NCBI GenBank assembly: GCA_027485915.1
Contig: JAIXQA010000001.1
Coordinates: forward strand, 62,001-126,000
Source: Alphaproteobacteria bacterium
GTDB taxonomy: Bacteria; Pseudomonadota; Alphaproteobacteria; Caulobacterales; Aquidulcibacteraceae
DNA length: 64,000 nt
Reading direction: 5' to 3'
Made by a program: the position numbers and the translations under genes. Shown here in pieces: positions 38,610 to 47,336 of this stretch. The number at the start of each line of letters is the position of its first letter. Positions within the stretch are counted from its first letter, which is position 1. The notes beneath the pieces were generated by a model. The model had not been told where the DNA came from. It searched no databases and saw only the letters and a program-made list of their open reading frames with translations.

Positions 38610-38653
38610 TTATCCGGATGATATTGACCGAAGGTATTTTGTCCGGGTAATAA
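38610..38653 (+). promoter_or_regulatory. Putative promoter flanked by a repeated TaTCCGGaT-type operator
   Basis: TATCCGGATGATA at 38611 and TGTCCGGGTAATA at 38640 (29-nt period) bracket TTGACC-N18-TAATAA. Confidence 0.5.
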
Positions 38654-38672
38654 CAAGTCACAGGAGCCGAAC

Positions 38673-39260
38673 ATGACCTATCAAGCCGATTTACCCGCCA
38701 TTGCCTTTGCTGGCCCAATCATGCTGGCCTTTGGCGCGCTGCGCGAAGTCGCGGCCAGCGTCAAACAGCAATTCGACAAAGACCCAAACCTTTCGGTTTT
38801 GATCTTTCATGGTGAAACCAGCCAGCCGATTGAACTTGATTTGCGGGGCAGTGTCGCCGATGTCGTCGCGCGCCTTGACCCCGTTGAGCTTGCGTCAACT
38901 CGTAAAGTTGGGCGGCCTAAATTGGGTGTCGCTGCCCGCGAAGTCACGCTGCTCCCGCGCCACTGGGACTGGCTAGCCCGTCAACCGGGCGGGGCGAGCG
39001 TCACCTTGCGCAAATTGGTTGAGGCTGCGCGTCGGGAGACCGAAGGCGCAAGCGCGATCACGGAAGGCCGCGATGCGCTCTATCGGTTTATGGCAGCGGT
39101 GGCAGGTAATGCGCCGGATTATGACGAGGTATCTCGAGCGCTGTTTGCAGGCCAGAAAGCGCGCTTTTTATCCTTGATTGCAAGCTGGCCCAATGATGTA
39201 CAAGCCCATCTTCACCACCTCAGCAGTCGGGCATTCGCCGACGAAAGGCAAGGCGCATGA
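38673..39260 (+). CDS. DUF2239 family protein
   Basis: '[32 protein letters not shown]....[41 protein letters not shown]'. Confidence 0.88.
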   Translation: MTYQADLPAIAFAGPIMLAFGALREVAASVKQQFDKDPNLSVLIFHGETSQPIELDLRGSVADVVARLDPVELASTRKVGRPKLGVAAREVTLLPRHWDWLARQPGGASVTLRKLVEAARRETEGASAITEGRDALYRFMAAVAGNAPDYDEVSRALFAGQKARFLSLIASWPNDVQAHLHHLSSRAFADERQGA

Positions 39261-39763
39261 CAGAAGCAGCTTTTCACTTAATCTGTGGCTCGACTGGGGC
39301 CGGTAAGTCGACCTATTCGCAAGCACTGGCGCTCGAGCTTGGCGGTCTCCACTTTGCTATTGATCGTTGGATGGTGACCTTGTTTTGGCAGGACAGCCCC
39401 CAGCCTATCCAGTTTGATTGGACGATGACGCGTATTGATCGCTGTGAAGCGATAATCTTCGAAACGGCAAAACAAGCTGTCTCGATCGGCGCGCCAGCGA
39501 TTTTAGACCTAGGTTTTACCAAAGCGGCGCACCGGCAGAAGTTCGCTCAGCTAGCTGCTGAAGCGAATATCCCGGTCGTGCTGCATGTACTTGATGTACC
39601 GGTTGAGACCCGTTGGGCCCGCGTTGAAGGTCGCAATGCGAAAAGAGGCGAAACCTACGCCATGGAGGTCGATCGTTCGATGTTTGATTTTGTCGAAACC
39701 ATGTGGGAATTGCCAGATGCTGCCGAGATGACTGCACTAAATGGCCGCCTTGTGGGGTCTTGA
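39257..39763 (+). CDS. P-loop NTPase/kinase (AAA_33/zeta-toxin-like fold)
   Basis: 'LICGSTGAGKSTYSQALALELGGLHFAIDRWM' Walker A; ATGA overlap with the DUF2239 gene. Confidence 0.88.
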   Translation: MTEAAFHLICGSTGAGKSTYSQALALELGGLHFAIDRWMVTLFWQDSPQPIQFDWTMTRIDRCEAIIFETAKQAVSIGAPAILDLGFTKAAHRQKFAQLAAEANIPVVLHVLDVPVETRWARVEGRNAKRGETYAMEVDRSMFDFVETMWELPDAAEMTALNGRLVGS

Positions 39764-40081
39764 TTAGGATTCCACCAACTCCAGCCAAGCAGGGTGACGC
39801 TCAATCCAACGGGCCACATAGGAGCATTGAGGCACGATGCGGACTTGGTCCTGTCGCGCTAAACTCAGGGCTGCTTCAGTCAGAATTGCCGCCAAGCCTT
39901 GACCGTTTAACGCTGGCGGGACGAAAGTGTGATCTAAAACGCGCGTTCCATCACGCCGGTGATGCCAAGTGATCTCGCATAATTTAGGGCCAGAAGCGCT
40001 TTCACGGACAAGGGTCAGGCGCGCGCGACCAGCCCCCAAATCCTCAAAGATTGGCTCAGATCCAATAGTCATCTGCCTCAT
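39764..40081 (-). CDS. GNAT-family N-acetyltransferase (YidJ/GCN5-related, short type)
   Basis: 'CEITWHHRRDGTRVLDHTFVPPALNGQGLAAILTEAALSLARQDQVRIVPQCSYVARWIERHP'. Confidence 0.92.
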   Translation of the reverse strand: MRQMTIGSEPIFEDLGAGRARLTLVRESASGPKLCEITWHHRRDGTRVLDHTFVPPALNGQGLAAILTEAALSLARQDQVRIVPQCSYVARWIERHPAWLELVES

Positions 40082-40455
40082 GCCACCGCTGCATAGGCTT
40101 TTAGAGTTTCGAGCGGCACCACGACCAAGGCTTCTTCATGGGTGGCTTCCAAGCGGATCGGTGGGGCACAGCCCGCATCAAGCGCATCCTTCCATCGTGT
40201 TAAGCAAACGCACCACTGGTCGCCGGGCTTTAGTCCTGCAAACCGGTATTCGGGTCGTGGCGTCACGAGGTCATTCCCCGCACGCAATTGATGCGCTAGG
40301 AACGCTTCGGTTACCACGGCACAAACAACATGCGTACCGTGGTCGAGTCCTTCTGTCTCACAACAACCGTTGCGGAACCACCCCGTCAGCGGGTTCATCG
40401 AGCATACCTCTAGAGGGCCGCCGAGAACATTGCAGGCATCAGGATCAAAACGGCG
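40078..40455 (-). CDS. DUF2237 family protein
   Basis: 'NVLGGPLEVCSMNPLTGWFRNGCCETEGLDHGTHVVCAVVTEAFLAHQLRAGNDLVTPRPEYRFAGLKPGDQWCVCLTRWKDAL'; start placed near MRRFDPDACN; exact start uncertain. Confidence 0.9.
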   Translation of the reverse strand, partial: RRFDPDACNVLGGPLEVCSMNPLTGWFRNGCCETEGLDHGTHVVCAVVTEAFLAHQLRAGNDLVTPRPEYRFAGLKPGDQWCVCLTRWKDALDAGCAPPIRLEATHEEALVVVPLETLKAYAAVA

Positions 40456-40457
40456 CA

Positions 40458-41324
40458 TCAGCTTTTGACTTGGCTTTGGCAACCGGGATAGCCGGCGGCC
40501 CTTTGTTCTTGGATAAAGTTGACCGTATCGGCGAGAGTAGGCGCGCTGCGCCGCACCACCGGCGAAATTGCGCCAAGGATATAGAGGTGCTCGACACCGG
40601 AATAGAGCTTTACTTCTGCTAAATTCTTATGCTCGGCTAAGGCGGCAGCCAATTGCTCGCTCCGCTTTGGGTCCACCGTTGTGTCCTTAGTGCCGTGCAG
40701 CAACAACATTGGTGGGGCTTTATTGGCGACAAAATTGATGGGCTTGGTGCTGGGCAGGATTTCGGTCGGGAAAATGCGCTTAAAGACCGGCTCAACGGGG
40801 GTGAAGTCATAAGGCCCTGCAATCCCAATCACGCCCTTTGCCGCGTCACATATGCTGGTACCTTCCGCGGCAAGGAATTCAGGGTCGAGCGCGATCATCG
40901 CGGCAATATGGGCTCCAGCTGAGTGCCCCGCAATAAACACAGGCCGACCCTTGGCAATAGACTTTTGGGTATAGGCCAGCGCCTTAGCCCCATCTTCGAC
41001 AAAGGCAGGGAAGATCACGTCAGGATGCAAGCGATAGTTGACGATGACGGTTTGAATGCCACGCGCGGCAAACGCGGAGCCTAAAAATTTATAGTCATCC
41101 TTTGAGCCATATTGCCAAGACCCGCCGTGATAGAACACCAGAACTGGGGTATCGGCCTGCATGACCTTTGGGGAATAAATATCCAGCATATGGCGCGGCA
41201 GTGGGCCATAGCTCATGTCGTGCTGAACAGGCCCGGGCGTTTGGGCAACGAGGTTGAGCACTTGAGGGCCAGAGCAGGCGCTAAGGCTGCAAAGTGCAAG
41301 CATGGCAGCAAACCATTGTTTCAT
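40458..41324 (-). CDS. Alpha/beta hydrolase lipoprotein (esterase/lipase-like)
   Basis: Lipobox 'LCSLSACSG', 'VFYHGGSWQYGSKDDYKF', 'IAGHSAGAHIAAM' nucleophile elbow. Confidence 0.92.
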   Translation of the reverse strand: MKQWFAAMLALCSLSACSGPQVLNLVAQTPGPVQHDMSYGPLPRHMLDIYSPKVMQADTPVLVFYHGGSWQYGSKDDYKFLGSAFAARGIQTVIVNYRLHPDVIFPAFVEDGAKALAYTQKSIAKGRPVFIAGHSAGAHIAAMIALDPEFLAAEGTSICDAAKGVIGIAGPYDFTPVEPVFKRIFPTEILPSTKPINFVANKAPPMLLLHGTKDTTVDPKRSEQLAAALAEHKNLAEVKLYSGVEHLYILGAISPVVRRSAPTLADTVNFIQEQRAAGYPGCQSQVKS

Positions 41325-41416
41325 CGTGATTCCCTCTCCAAGGATTTGCGCTTTGGGCGTGTCGCCTATTACATAGGCTGATCTTAAGCCTCTTCAATCG
41401 AACTTAGCGCCAACGG

Positions 41417-42064
41417 TCAAGCAAAGCCCCAAACGCGAGTCACCTTTACGTCCTGATCTTCCAAGTCTCGCGAGACTTCGATTTGGTAGCATGCAAGTTC
41501 CTTAAGGCCATTTTTGGGCAAATAGGTTCGGCCAGGATCGCCGACTAAGACCGTCATTCCTGCCTGCTGGCACTGTTTTAGCCACGCATATAAGGGCTCG
41601 GCGATCTCGCGCTCATAAAATAAATCTCCGACCAGTAGGACGTCAGTTTCAAGATGTTGCCCGATGATGTCGCCCAGATGGGTCGAAAGCTCAACGCCAT
41701 TTACTCCCGCATTCAGATCAATGGCGGCTATTGAGTAAGGATCAATATCGACTGCTGTCACATGGCCTGCGCCACACAGCTTGGCGGCAATCGCAACTAA
41801 GCCAGAGCCAGAAGCCAGATCATAGACCTGCTTGCCTTTGACCACTTCGGGATGGTCGAGCAGATAGCGGGCCAAAGCCTGACCACCTGCCCAAGCGAAT
41901 GCCCAAAATGGTAATGGCAGCCCTTGCTGGTCCAACTCATCCGCGCTCAATTGCCACAAGGCCACTGCTTCATCGGCCAAATATAGTTTGATCTCGGGGC
42001 AATGGGGCGGCTTAAGCAGTCGCGTATTGTCCAGAATGAAATTGGCGTTGGGAAGATTTTTCAT
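41417..42064 (-). CDS. Class I SAM methyltransferase (ETFB-lysine/nicotinamide methyltransferase-like)
   Basis: 'LPFWAFAWAGGQALARYLLDHPEVVKGKQVYDLASGSGLVAIAAKLCGAGHVTAVDIDP'. Confidence 0.88.
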   Translation of the reverse strand: MKNLPNANFILDNTRLLKPPHCPEIKLYLADEAVALWQLSADELDQQGLPLPFWAFAWAGGQALARYLLDHPEVVKGKQVYDLASGSGLVAIAAKLCGAGHVTAVDIDPYSIAAIDLNAGVNGVELSTHLGDIIGQHLETDVLLVGDLFYEREIAEPLYAWLKQCQQAGMTVLVGDPGRTYLPKNGLKELACYQIEVSRDLEDQDVKVTRVWGFA

Positions 42065-42174
42065 GTCTACTTATCTCTGCAACAATGGTGCAGCCCTGTG
42101 CGAGCTTAGCAGCCGCTGACAATCTGCACCAACTGTGATTGACAAGCCCAAGCTCGCGTATAGCTTGGTCCCAC

Positions 42175-42263
42175 ATCGTAAGTTGTGTTTAAAGAGCAAA
42201 ACAGAATGGGGCAGGGGGACTTACGATTTTTGGTAAAATGGCTGTCGTCCTGTTTTGTTTGAT
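42175..42263 (+). other. Candidate structured leader of the PEGA lipoprotein mRNA
   Basis: Perfect inverted repeats ATCGTAAGT(42175-42183)/ACTTACGAT(42219-42227) and CAAAACAG(42197-42204)/CTGTTTTG(42250-42257), interleaved A-B-A'-B'. Confidence 0.35.
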
Positions 42264-42278
42264 TTTTTGGGGGAAAGT

Positions 42279-42698
42279 ATGAAATTGAAATTAGCTGCTT
42301 TGGTTGTGGTGTCAGCGATGTCTCTGTCTGGATGTGCCACGATCACCCGCGGTACAAATACCACGTTCACGGTTGAAACCATGCCTTCTGGCGCGACGGT
42401 TGCAACGACAAATGGCTATGGTTGCTTGGCAACGCCATGCACCTTCAAGATGCCACGCAAGTCTGAGTTCACAGTCACGATCACTAAGCCCGGCTACAAA
42501 ACCTATACTGGCACAGTGGTGACGAAAGTGGCAGGCGCAGGCGGTGCTGCCATGGCTGGCAATGTTCTTGTTGGCGGCCTGATTGGTGCTGGTGTTGACG
42601 CGAGTTCAGGGGCCATGTTGGACTTAGTCCCAAATCCAATGAAAGTAACCTTGGAGCCAGAGGGGGCGGTTACGCCAGCTAGCGCGCCCAATAGCTAA
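42279..42698 (+). CDS. PEGA-domain lipoprotein
   Basis: Lipobox 'SAMSLSGCATI'; 'TFTVETMPSGATVATTNGYGCLATPCTFKMPRKSEFTVTITKPGYKTY' PEGA motif. Confidence 0.85.
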   Translation: MKLKLAALVVVSAMSLSGCATITRGTNTTFTVETMPSGATVATTNGYGCLATPCTFKMPRKSEFTVTITKPGYKTYTGTVVTKVAGAGGAAMAGNVLVGGLIGAGVDASSGAMLDLVPNPMKVTLEPEGAVTPASAPNS

Positions 42699-42723
42699 AT
42701 CATCTATAAATCAGAATATTAAG

Positions 42724-42760
42724 GGCCCGCTTCGACGTTCGAAGTGGGCCTCTTTCGTTT
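42724..42760 (+). terminator. Rho-independent terminator after the PEGA lipoprotein
   Basis: GGCCCGCTTCG acgtt CGAAGTGGGCC followed by TCTTTCGTTTT. Confidence 0.8.
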
Positions 42761-42775
42761 TGGCCAGCGCTTCGA

Positions 42776-43702
42776 TCAGGCCTGTTTGGCCGTCGCAAGC
42801 GCCAAGATTTGCCGATAGCCCTGTTTGATCTCCATGCGCTCCGTCAGGCCTTTTTGTTTCAAAAGGGCATGCGTTGCTTCGAGCCGATAGCAGGGAATAT
42901 ACATCCACAAATGGTGCTCGGCATGGAAATGGACCCAATAGGGCGCAATCAACAGCCGCTCTATGGGATTGGCATAAGTGGTACGGGCCAGTCGCCAAGG
43001 GTCGCTAGGGTCTGGCGTTGCGCAGGCATGTTCGCCGATATTGCGTAAGCGCGTGACAGCCGGATACCAACTTGCTTGGGCAATCAGCCAAATGGTGAAG
43101 AAAGCAAAAGCTTGGCCCGCAGCCGCAAACACCACAAAGATGAGGGCCTGTGCGCCAAGAAACGTTAGGGCTGCAGAGCGCGCTTCAGGACTTGCTTTGC
43201 CCGGTGCGCGTAGAAATCCCCAAAGTGGCCTGAGTGTTTGCTTGAAAAACGTTTGACCGCTCAAATCGCGGATTAGCTTACGCTGATAGCTCTTCTTGCT
43301 AATCGGGAAATGGGCGGCGAGGCCAAGGTCTGGATCGTCGCTTTGTTGCGTATGGCGGTGGTGGGACAAATGATAAGGCCGATAGCGGTGGAGGGATGCC
43401 CCCACCGGCGCGCCGCACAACCAGTGACCCACAAAATCATTGAGCTTCTGATCGGTGCTGAGGCCACCGTGAGCGGCCTCATGCATCAAGATGGCGAGGC
43501 CCAATTGGCGCGCGCCGACGATCATCACCGCAATCAGCCAGGTCAAAGGGTTTGGTGCCCAAGCAAAAAGCGCTACTGCCAAGCCGATCAGTACCCAAGC
43601 ATGTGCCACCAGCCCCAAGCCAATCCAGTCATTGCGCTGGCGCAGGCTGGCCCATTCTTCGGGCGAAAAGATGGTTTTGGGATCAATCGTGGGCGCTGGC
43701 AT
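42776..43702 (-). CDS. Membrane fatty acid desaturase
   Basis: His boxes 'HEAAHG', 'HLSHHRHT', 'HAEHH'. Confidence 0.95.
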   Translation of the reverse strand: MPAPTIDPKTIFSPEEWASLRQRNDWIGLGLVAHAWVLIGLAVALFAWAPNPLTWLIAVMIVGARQLGLAILMHEAAHGGLSTDQKLNDFVGHWLCGAPVGASLHRYRPYHLSHHRHTQQSDDPDLGLAAHFPISKKSYQRKLIRDLSGQTFFKQTLRPLWGFLRAPGKASPEARSAALTFLGAQALIFVVFAAAGQAFAFFTIWLIAQASWYPAVTRLRNIGEHACATPDPSDPWRLARTTYANPIERLLIAPYWVHFHAEHHLWMYIPCYRLEATHALLKQKGLTERMEIKQGYRQILALATAKQA

Positions 43703-43705
43703 GAG

Positions 43706-44266
43706 CTAACCAAATACACTGACGCCGATCAGCAATTTGTGCAGACCTGCGATAAACCCAACCCAAACGGCTACCCCGCCGCCAATTGCAATCCAGTCGC
43801 CCCTTCCCATCGGCAAGCTCACGCGCTCAGCCTTGCCGAGACGAATGCGGGCAAACAAGGCCCAAGCAAAGAAGCTGCCGAATAGCAGGATCGAGCCTAA
43901 GTCACCATTGGCCAGAAGGTGCGCCAAAGCCCAGATCTTAACCGATGCCAACATGGGATGGACGACAGCTGCTTTGATTTTGCCCGGTGAATAGGCCGAA
44001 ACCAAGAGGATCATCACCGGCAGCATGAGGAGGAGGGTAATGTGGCTGAGGAAAGTTGGCGGTGTCCAGACTGGGACCATACCCGCTGCGCGATATTGGC
44101 CATAGCCATAAATCAACAGGACAAAGCCCGCCAAGCTGATCAAGGAAAACACCCCACGATAAGGTTGCGCGCCCAATTTTTCTGCCATTTGATCTCGCGG
44201 CCCACGAAACCTCACAAAGGCATGTGAGCCCAAGAAGATGATCAGGCCTAATATTAAGAGGGTCAT
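43706..44266 (-). CDS. NnrU family membrane protein
   Basis: 'LGLIIFLGSHAFVRFRGPRDQMAEKLGAQPYRGVFSLISLAGFVLLIYGYGQYR' typical of NnrU. Confidence 0.92.
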   Translation of the reverse strand: MTLLILGLIIFLGSHAFVRFRGPRDQMAEKLGAQPYRGVFSLISLAGFVLLIYGYGQYRAAGMVPVWTPPTFLSHITLLLMLPVMILLVSAYSPGKIKAAVVHPMLASVKIWALAHLLANGDLGSILLFGSFFAWALFARIRLGKAERVSLPMGRGDWIAIGGGVAVWVGFIAGLHKLLIGVSVFG

Positions 44267-44943
44267 GGGGCAGGTCCTTTTTTGATGAATTGATAGGCGG
44301 GGCCGCCGGGTACCTTAAACGCATAGGCACCAGTTTCTAGCATGCCGTGCTCTTGATAACTGAAACTTTTGCCATCTAGGACAAGCTCGGCGGATAAAGT
44401 CATTTTCCGGCCAGAGCGCGCGGTGATGGAACAGGTTGCGGGGATTGATGCGATCCAACCAGTGGCGGTTTCAATGACCGGCAGACTGCACGCGGGGCCG
44501 TAAGCGGTCAAATCACCGAAGGTCACTTTTTGGAAGCGGTCCGTGCCGGGTGGAGCGCCTGAATAGGCTTCAAGGTTTTTGAAGGCGTAAAAGTCCATCA
44601 CCGTCTCGCCACTTGCTTGCGGGCGAAATACCCACAGGCGTTGCCGACTGATTGGACCGCTGGCATCGCCGCTGCGCCAAACGAGATAGATTGCCCGATC
44701 CTTTGGCCCGGCAATTTTAGGGGCTTTAACTTCAATGAACTCTGCGCTTTGGGCATCCAACCAAGGATAGGGGTTTCCAGCGGCCTGCGGTCGCAGCAGA
44801 TCGGCTGGTGCGGCTTTGATTTGGGCTTGATTATCCCATACCCCGATTAAGGCTTGGCCAGGGCTGCTGGAAAGGTGCCCCGTCACACTCGCACAAGCGG
44901 TTAGGTAAAGACTGAGCGTGGCGACGAGCCAGCTCTTAAGCAT
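44263..44943 (-). CDS. Lipoprotein, possibly CpcT/CpeT-like
   Basis: Lipobox 'LYLTACASV'; 'IYLVWRSGDASGPISRQRLWVFRP' and a later Cys-containing segment weakly recall CpeT-family proteins. Confidence 0.6.
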   Translation of the reverse strand: MLKSWLVATLSLYLTACASVTGHLSSSPGQALIGVWDNQAQIKAAPADLLRPQAAGNPYPWLDAQSAEFIEVKAPKIAGPKDRAIYLVWRSGDASGPISRQRLWVFRPQASGETVMDFYAFKNLEAYSGAPPGTDRFQKVTFGDLTAYGPACSLPVIETATGWIASIPATCSITARSGRKMTLSAELVLDGKSFSYQEHGMLETGAYAFKVPGGPAYQFIKKGPAP

Positions 44944-45550
44944 CCGGTGTCACCGTATCGACGGCACGCCAGCAATACCAAGCCGTTTGGGTTCGATAGG
45001 GGCGCAAATGGTCAGCCATCGTCTTAAATGCTTTAGGTTTTGGCATTTCAGGCAGGCCGTAAGCGATCATCCAGCCCTTGCGAACACCCAAATCATCCAC
45101 GGGCCACACATCAGGTCGGCCTAAGGTGAACATCAAATACATTTCCACCGTCCATTGACCAACACCGCGCACGGCGGTCAGACGCCTAATAATCTCCTCA
45201 TCCGGCAGATGATCAATCTCTTCGCTATCGGGCACAATGCCATCAAGCCGCTTTTGGGAAAGGTCGCGCAAAGCCGCGAGTTTCTGCCGAGACAGGCCAC
45301 AGGCACGCAATGCCTCGTCGGAATGGCTCAGGAAATCGGCGGGATCTGGTGCCGCCTGCGGATCGCCACACAGGGTTAGCACGCGGCCCAAAATCGTGCC
45401 AGCAGCTTTGCCGGACAATTGTTGATAAACAATGGCACGAAACAGGCTTTGATAAGCGCTTTGACTTTCGCGCGTTGGGATGGGGCAAGGGCCATGGGTT
45501 GCCACTAAGCGTGCCATCACGGGATCTAAGGCTGCCAAAGCTTCGCTCAT
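44936..45550 (-). CDS. DNA-3-methyladenine glycosylase II (AlkA-like HhH-GPD)
   Basis: 'FRAIVYQQLSGKAAGTILGRV..', 'LTAVRGVGQWTVEMYLMFTLGRPDVWPVDDLGVRKG' HhH-GPD. Confidence 0.95.
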   Translation of the reverse strand: MSEALAALDPVMARLVATHGPCPIPTRESQSAYQSLFRAIVYQQLSGKAAGTILGRVLTLCGDPQAAPDPADFLSHSDEALRACGLSRQKLAALRDLSQKRLDGIVPDSEEIDHLPDEEIIRRLTAVRGVGQWTVEMYLMFTLGRPDVWPVDDLGVRKGWMIAYGLPEMPKPKAFKTMADHLRPYRTQTAWYCWRAVDTVTPDA

Positions 45551-46503
45551 CCAAATCCCCCTACCGACAGCGCCCAGCCAACCAAGGCTTGCACCAACAG
45601 GCCGACCACCAAGATCAAGCCAGCGGTCTTATTTGATTTAAACAAGGCTAATGGATCTTTGGCTAGCCCGTCTGCAGGTATTTGTTTGACTTGGCCCAGA
45701 AGATGCAGACCAAACGCCAAGACACCGCAAAGGCCGACGATCAGGCTGGCGAGAGGTTGATCGCGCAAGAGGCAGGCGCCTGCGGCCAAAAGGGTTGTCG
45801 CCAGATAAAGACCACCAACCCAGCGCTTGGCGTGATCGCCAAACAAACGCGCCGTAGATTTAACTCCTACCAGCGCATCATCTTCGAGGTCTTGCTGGGC
45901 ATAGATGGTGTCATAGCCGATCGTCCACGCAACGCAGGCGGCATAAAGGGCAAGGGCAGAGAGATCGAGGCTGCCCATGACGGCTACATAGCCGACCAGC
46001 ACGCCCCAATTGAAGGTAAGGCCCAGCCAAACTTGCGGCCACCAAGTGATGCGCTTCATGAAAGGATAGGCTGCCACCATTGGGATCGCACACAGCGACA
46101 TGAATTGGGCAGGTGTGGGTAAAGCGAGTAGCACCAAAAGGCCTACAAAGCACTGCGCCAAAGTCCAGATTAGAGCTTGTTTTGCGTTGATCAAGCCCGC
46201 GGGCAGGGGCCTGCCAGCGGTCCGCTCTACTTTGGCGTCTATATCGCGGTCGACAAGGTCATTAAAGCTACAGCCCGCGCCGCGCATGGCAATGGATCCA
46301 ATCACCCACAGCGCCATGAGGAGGGCGTCGAACATCGAAAAGCCAATTCCGGCGCGGCCGAAAAACTGCCCCATGAAGCAAGGCAAGGCCAATAGCCAAA
46401 ATCCAATCGGACGATCAAAGCGGGACAGACGCAAATAAGGCTGCCACGCGCGTGGCGCGCGTTCCACAAAGGTGCGAGGTTGGGCGTCAAGTGGAGTGGT
46501 CAC
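45547..46503 (-). CDS. ubiA: 4-hydroxybenzoate octaprenyltransferase
   Basis: 'LRLSRFDRPIGFWLLALP', 'GAGCSFNDLVDRDIDAKVERTAGRPLP', 'GYDTIYAQQDLEDDALVGVKSTA'. Confidence 0.97.
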   Translation of the reverse strand: MTTPLDAQPRTFVERAPRAWQPYLRLSRFDRPIGFWLLALPCFMGQFFGRAGIGFSMFDALLMALWVIGSIAMRGAGCSFNDLVDRDIDAKVERTAGRPLPAGLINAKQALIWTLAQCFVGLLVLLALPTPAQFMSLCAIPMVAAYPFMKRITWWPQVWLGLTFNWGVLVGYVAVMGSLDLSALALYAACVAWTIGYDTIYAQQDLEDDALVGVKSTARLFGDHAKRWVGGLYLATTLLAAGACLLRDQPLASLIVGLCGVLAFGLHLLGQVKQIPADGLAKDPLALFKSNKTAGLILVVGLLVQALVGWALSVGGFG

Positions 46504-46575
46504 GGGGTCAGGTTTAACGAGGTGTTGGCGTCCCGACTAGGCCCTTGCACCGCACTTCCCGCAGGCTGCATCCGA

Positions 46576-47127
46576 TTAAGGCTTCTTATCGCCATGGCCC
46601 ATCGCGCCATGATCCATGGAGCCGTGATCCATTGTCTCCTGAATGCCTGTTACAGGAACTACGTCTCTTACATCAAAGGTGACGACCATTGGACTCTGTT
46701 CTGCGAAAACAAAAGTGACTTTAATCTGATCGCCGCCTTTGAGCTCTTTTGTAGGCTCGAATAGCATGAGATGTTTGCCGCCGGGCGCAAATTTAATCGA
46801 GCTTTTGGCTGGTAGATCAAGCGTATCGAGCTTGACCATTTTCTTCATCCCGCCTTCTGTAACGCTGTCGTGCATTTCAACGCGCTTAAATGCGGGTGAC
46901 GCCACCGCAATGATCTGATCGGTCGTGTTGTAAGAACGTTCATAGCCGAAATATCCTGCAGTTGGACGCCCTGCGATCGGAGTGCGAATGACTGGTTCGA
47001 TGAAAGCGACTGTGCCACCTTCTTCGATATCAACCTTTGCTTTGAAATCGCAGCCCGAAACCAGACTGGCGGTGATTACAAGGCCCAACATCATAGCTGA
47101 ACGTAAAGGCTGAAATGTAACTTTCAT
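46576..47127 (-). CDS. Copper chaperone PCu(A)C-like lipoprotein
   Basis: 'MKVTFQPLRSAMMLGLVITASLVSGC' lipobox; 'TAGYFGYER...VEMHDSVTEGGMKKMVKLDTLDLPAKSSIKFAPGGKHLMLFEPTKELKGGDQIKVTFVF' H(M)X10M..HLM; C-terminal His/Met-rich tail. Confidence 0.9.
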   Translation of the reverse strand: MKVTFQPLRSAMMLGLVITASLVSGCDFKAKVDIEEGGTVAFIEPVIRTPIAGRPTAGYFGYERSYNTTDQIIAVASPAFKRVEMHDSVTEGGMKKMVKLDTLDLPAKSSIKFAPGGKHLMLFEPTKELKGGDQIKVTFVFAEQSPMVVTFDVRDVVPVTGIQETMDHGSMDHGAMGHGDKKP

Positions 47128-47266
47128 CAACTCACTCCAATTAAACTTATTGCGATGGCCCGCCACGCTGGATTTGTGATGACATAGGACGCTAATAGCG
47201 GAACTTCTACCATGAATGGCACGTCGAAGAACTCTGTCTAGGATAATGCGGACAAGGGAGTATTGG

Positions 47267-47306
47267 GGATAAAAACAAAAGAGCGGCAAAGCCGAAGCTT
47301 TGCCGC
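47267..47306 (-). terminator. Terminator of the DUF4167 gene
   Basis: GCGGCAAAG ccgaag CTTTGCCGC, followed on the minus strand by TCTTTTGTTTTTAT. Confidence 0.85.
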
Positions 47307-47336
47307 CCAAATCCATTTTAGAAGAAGCCGCTCGAC

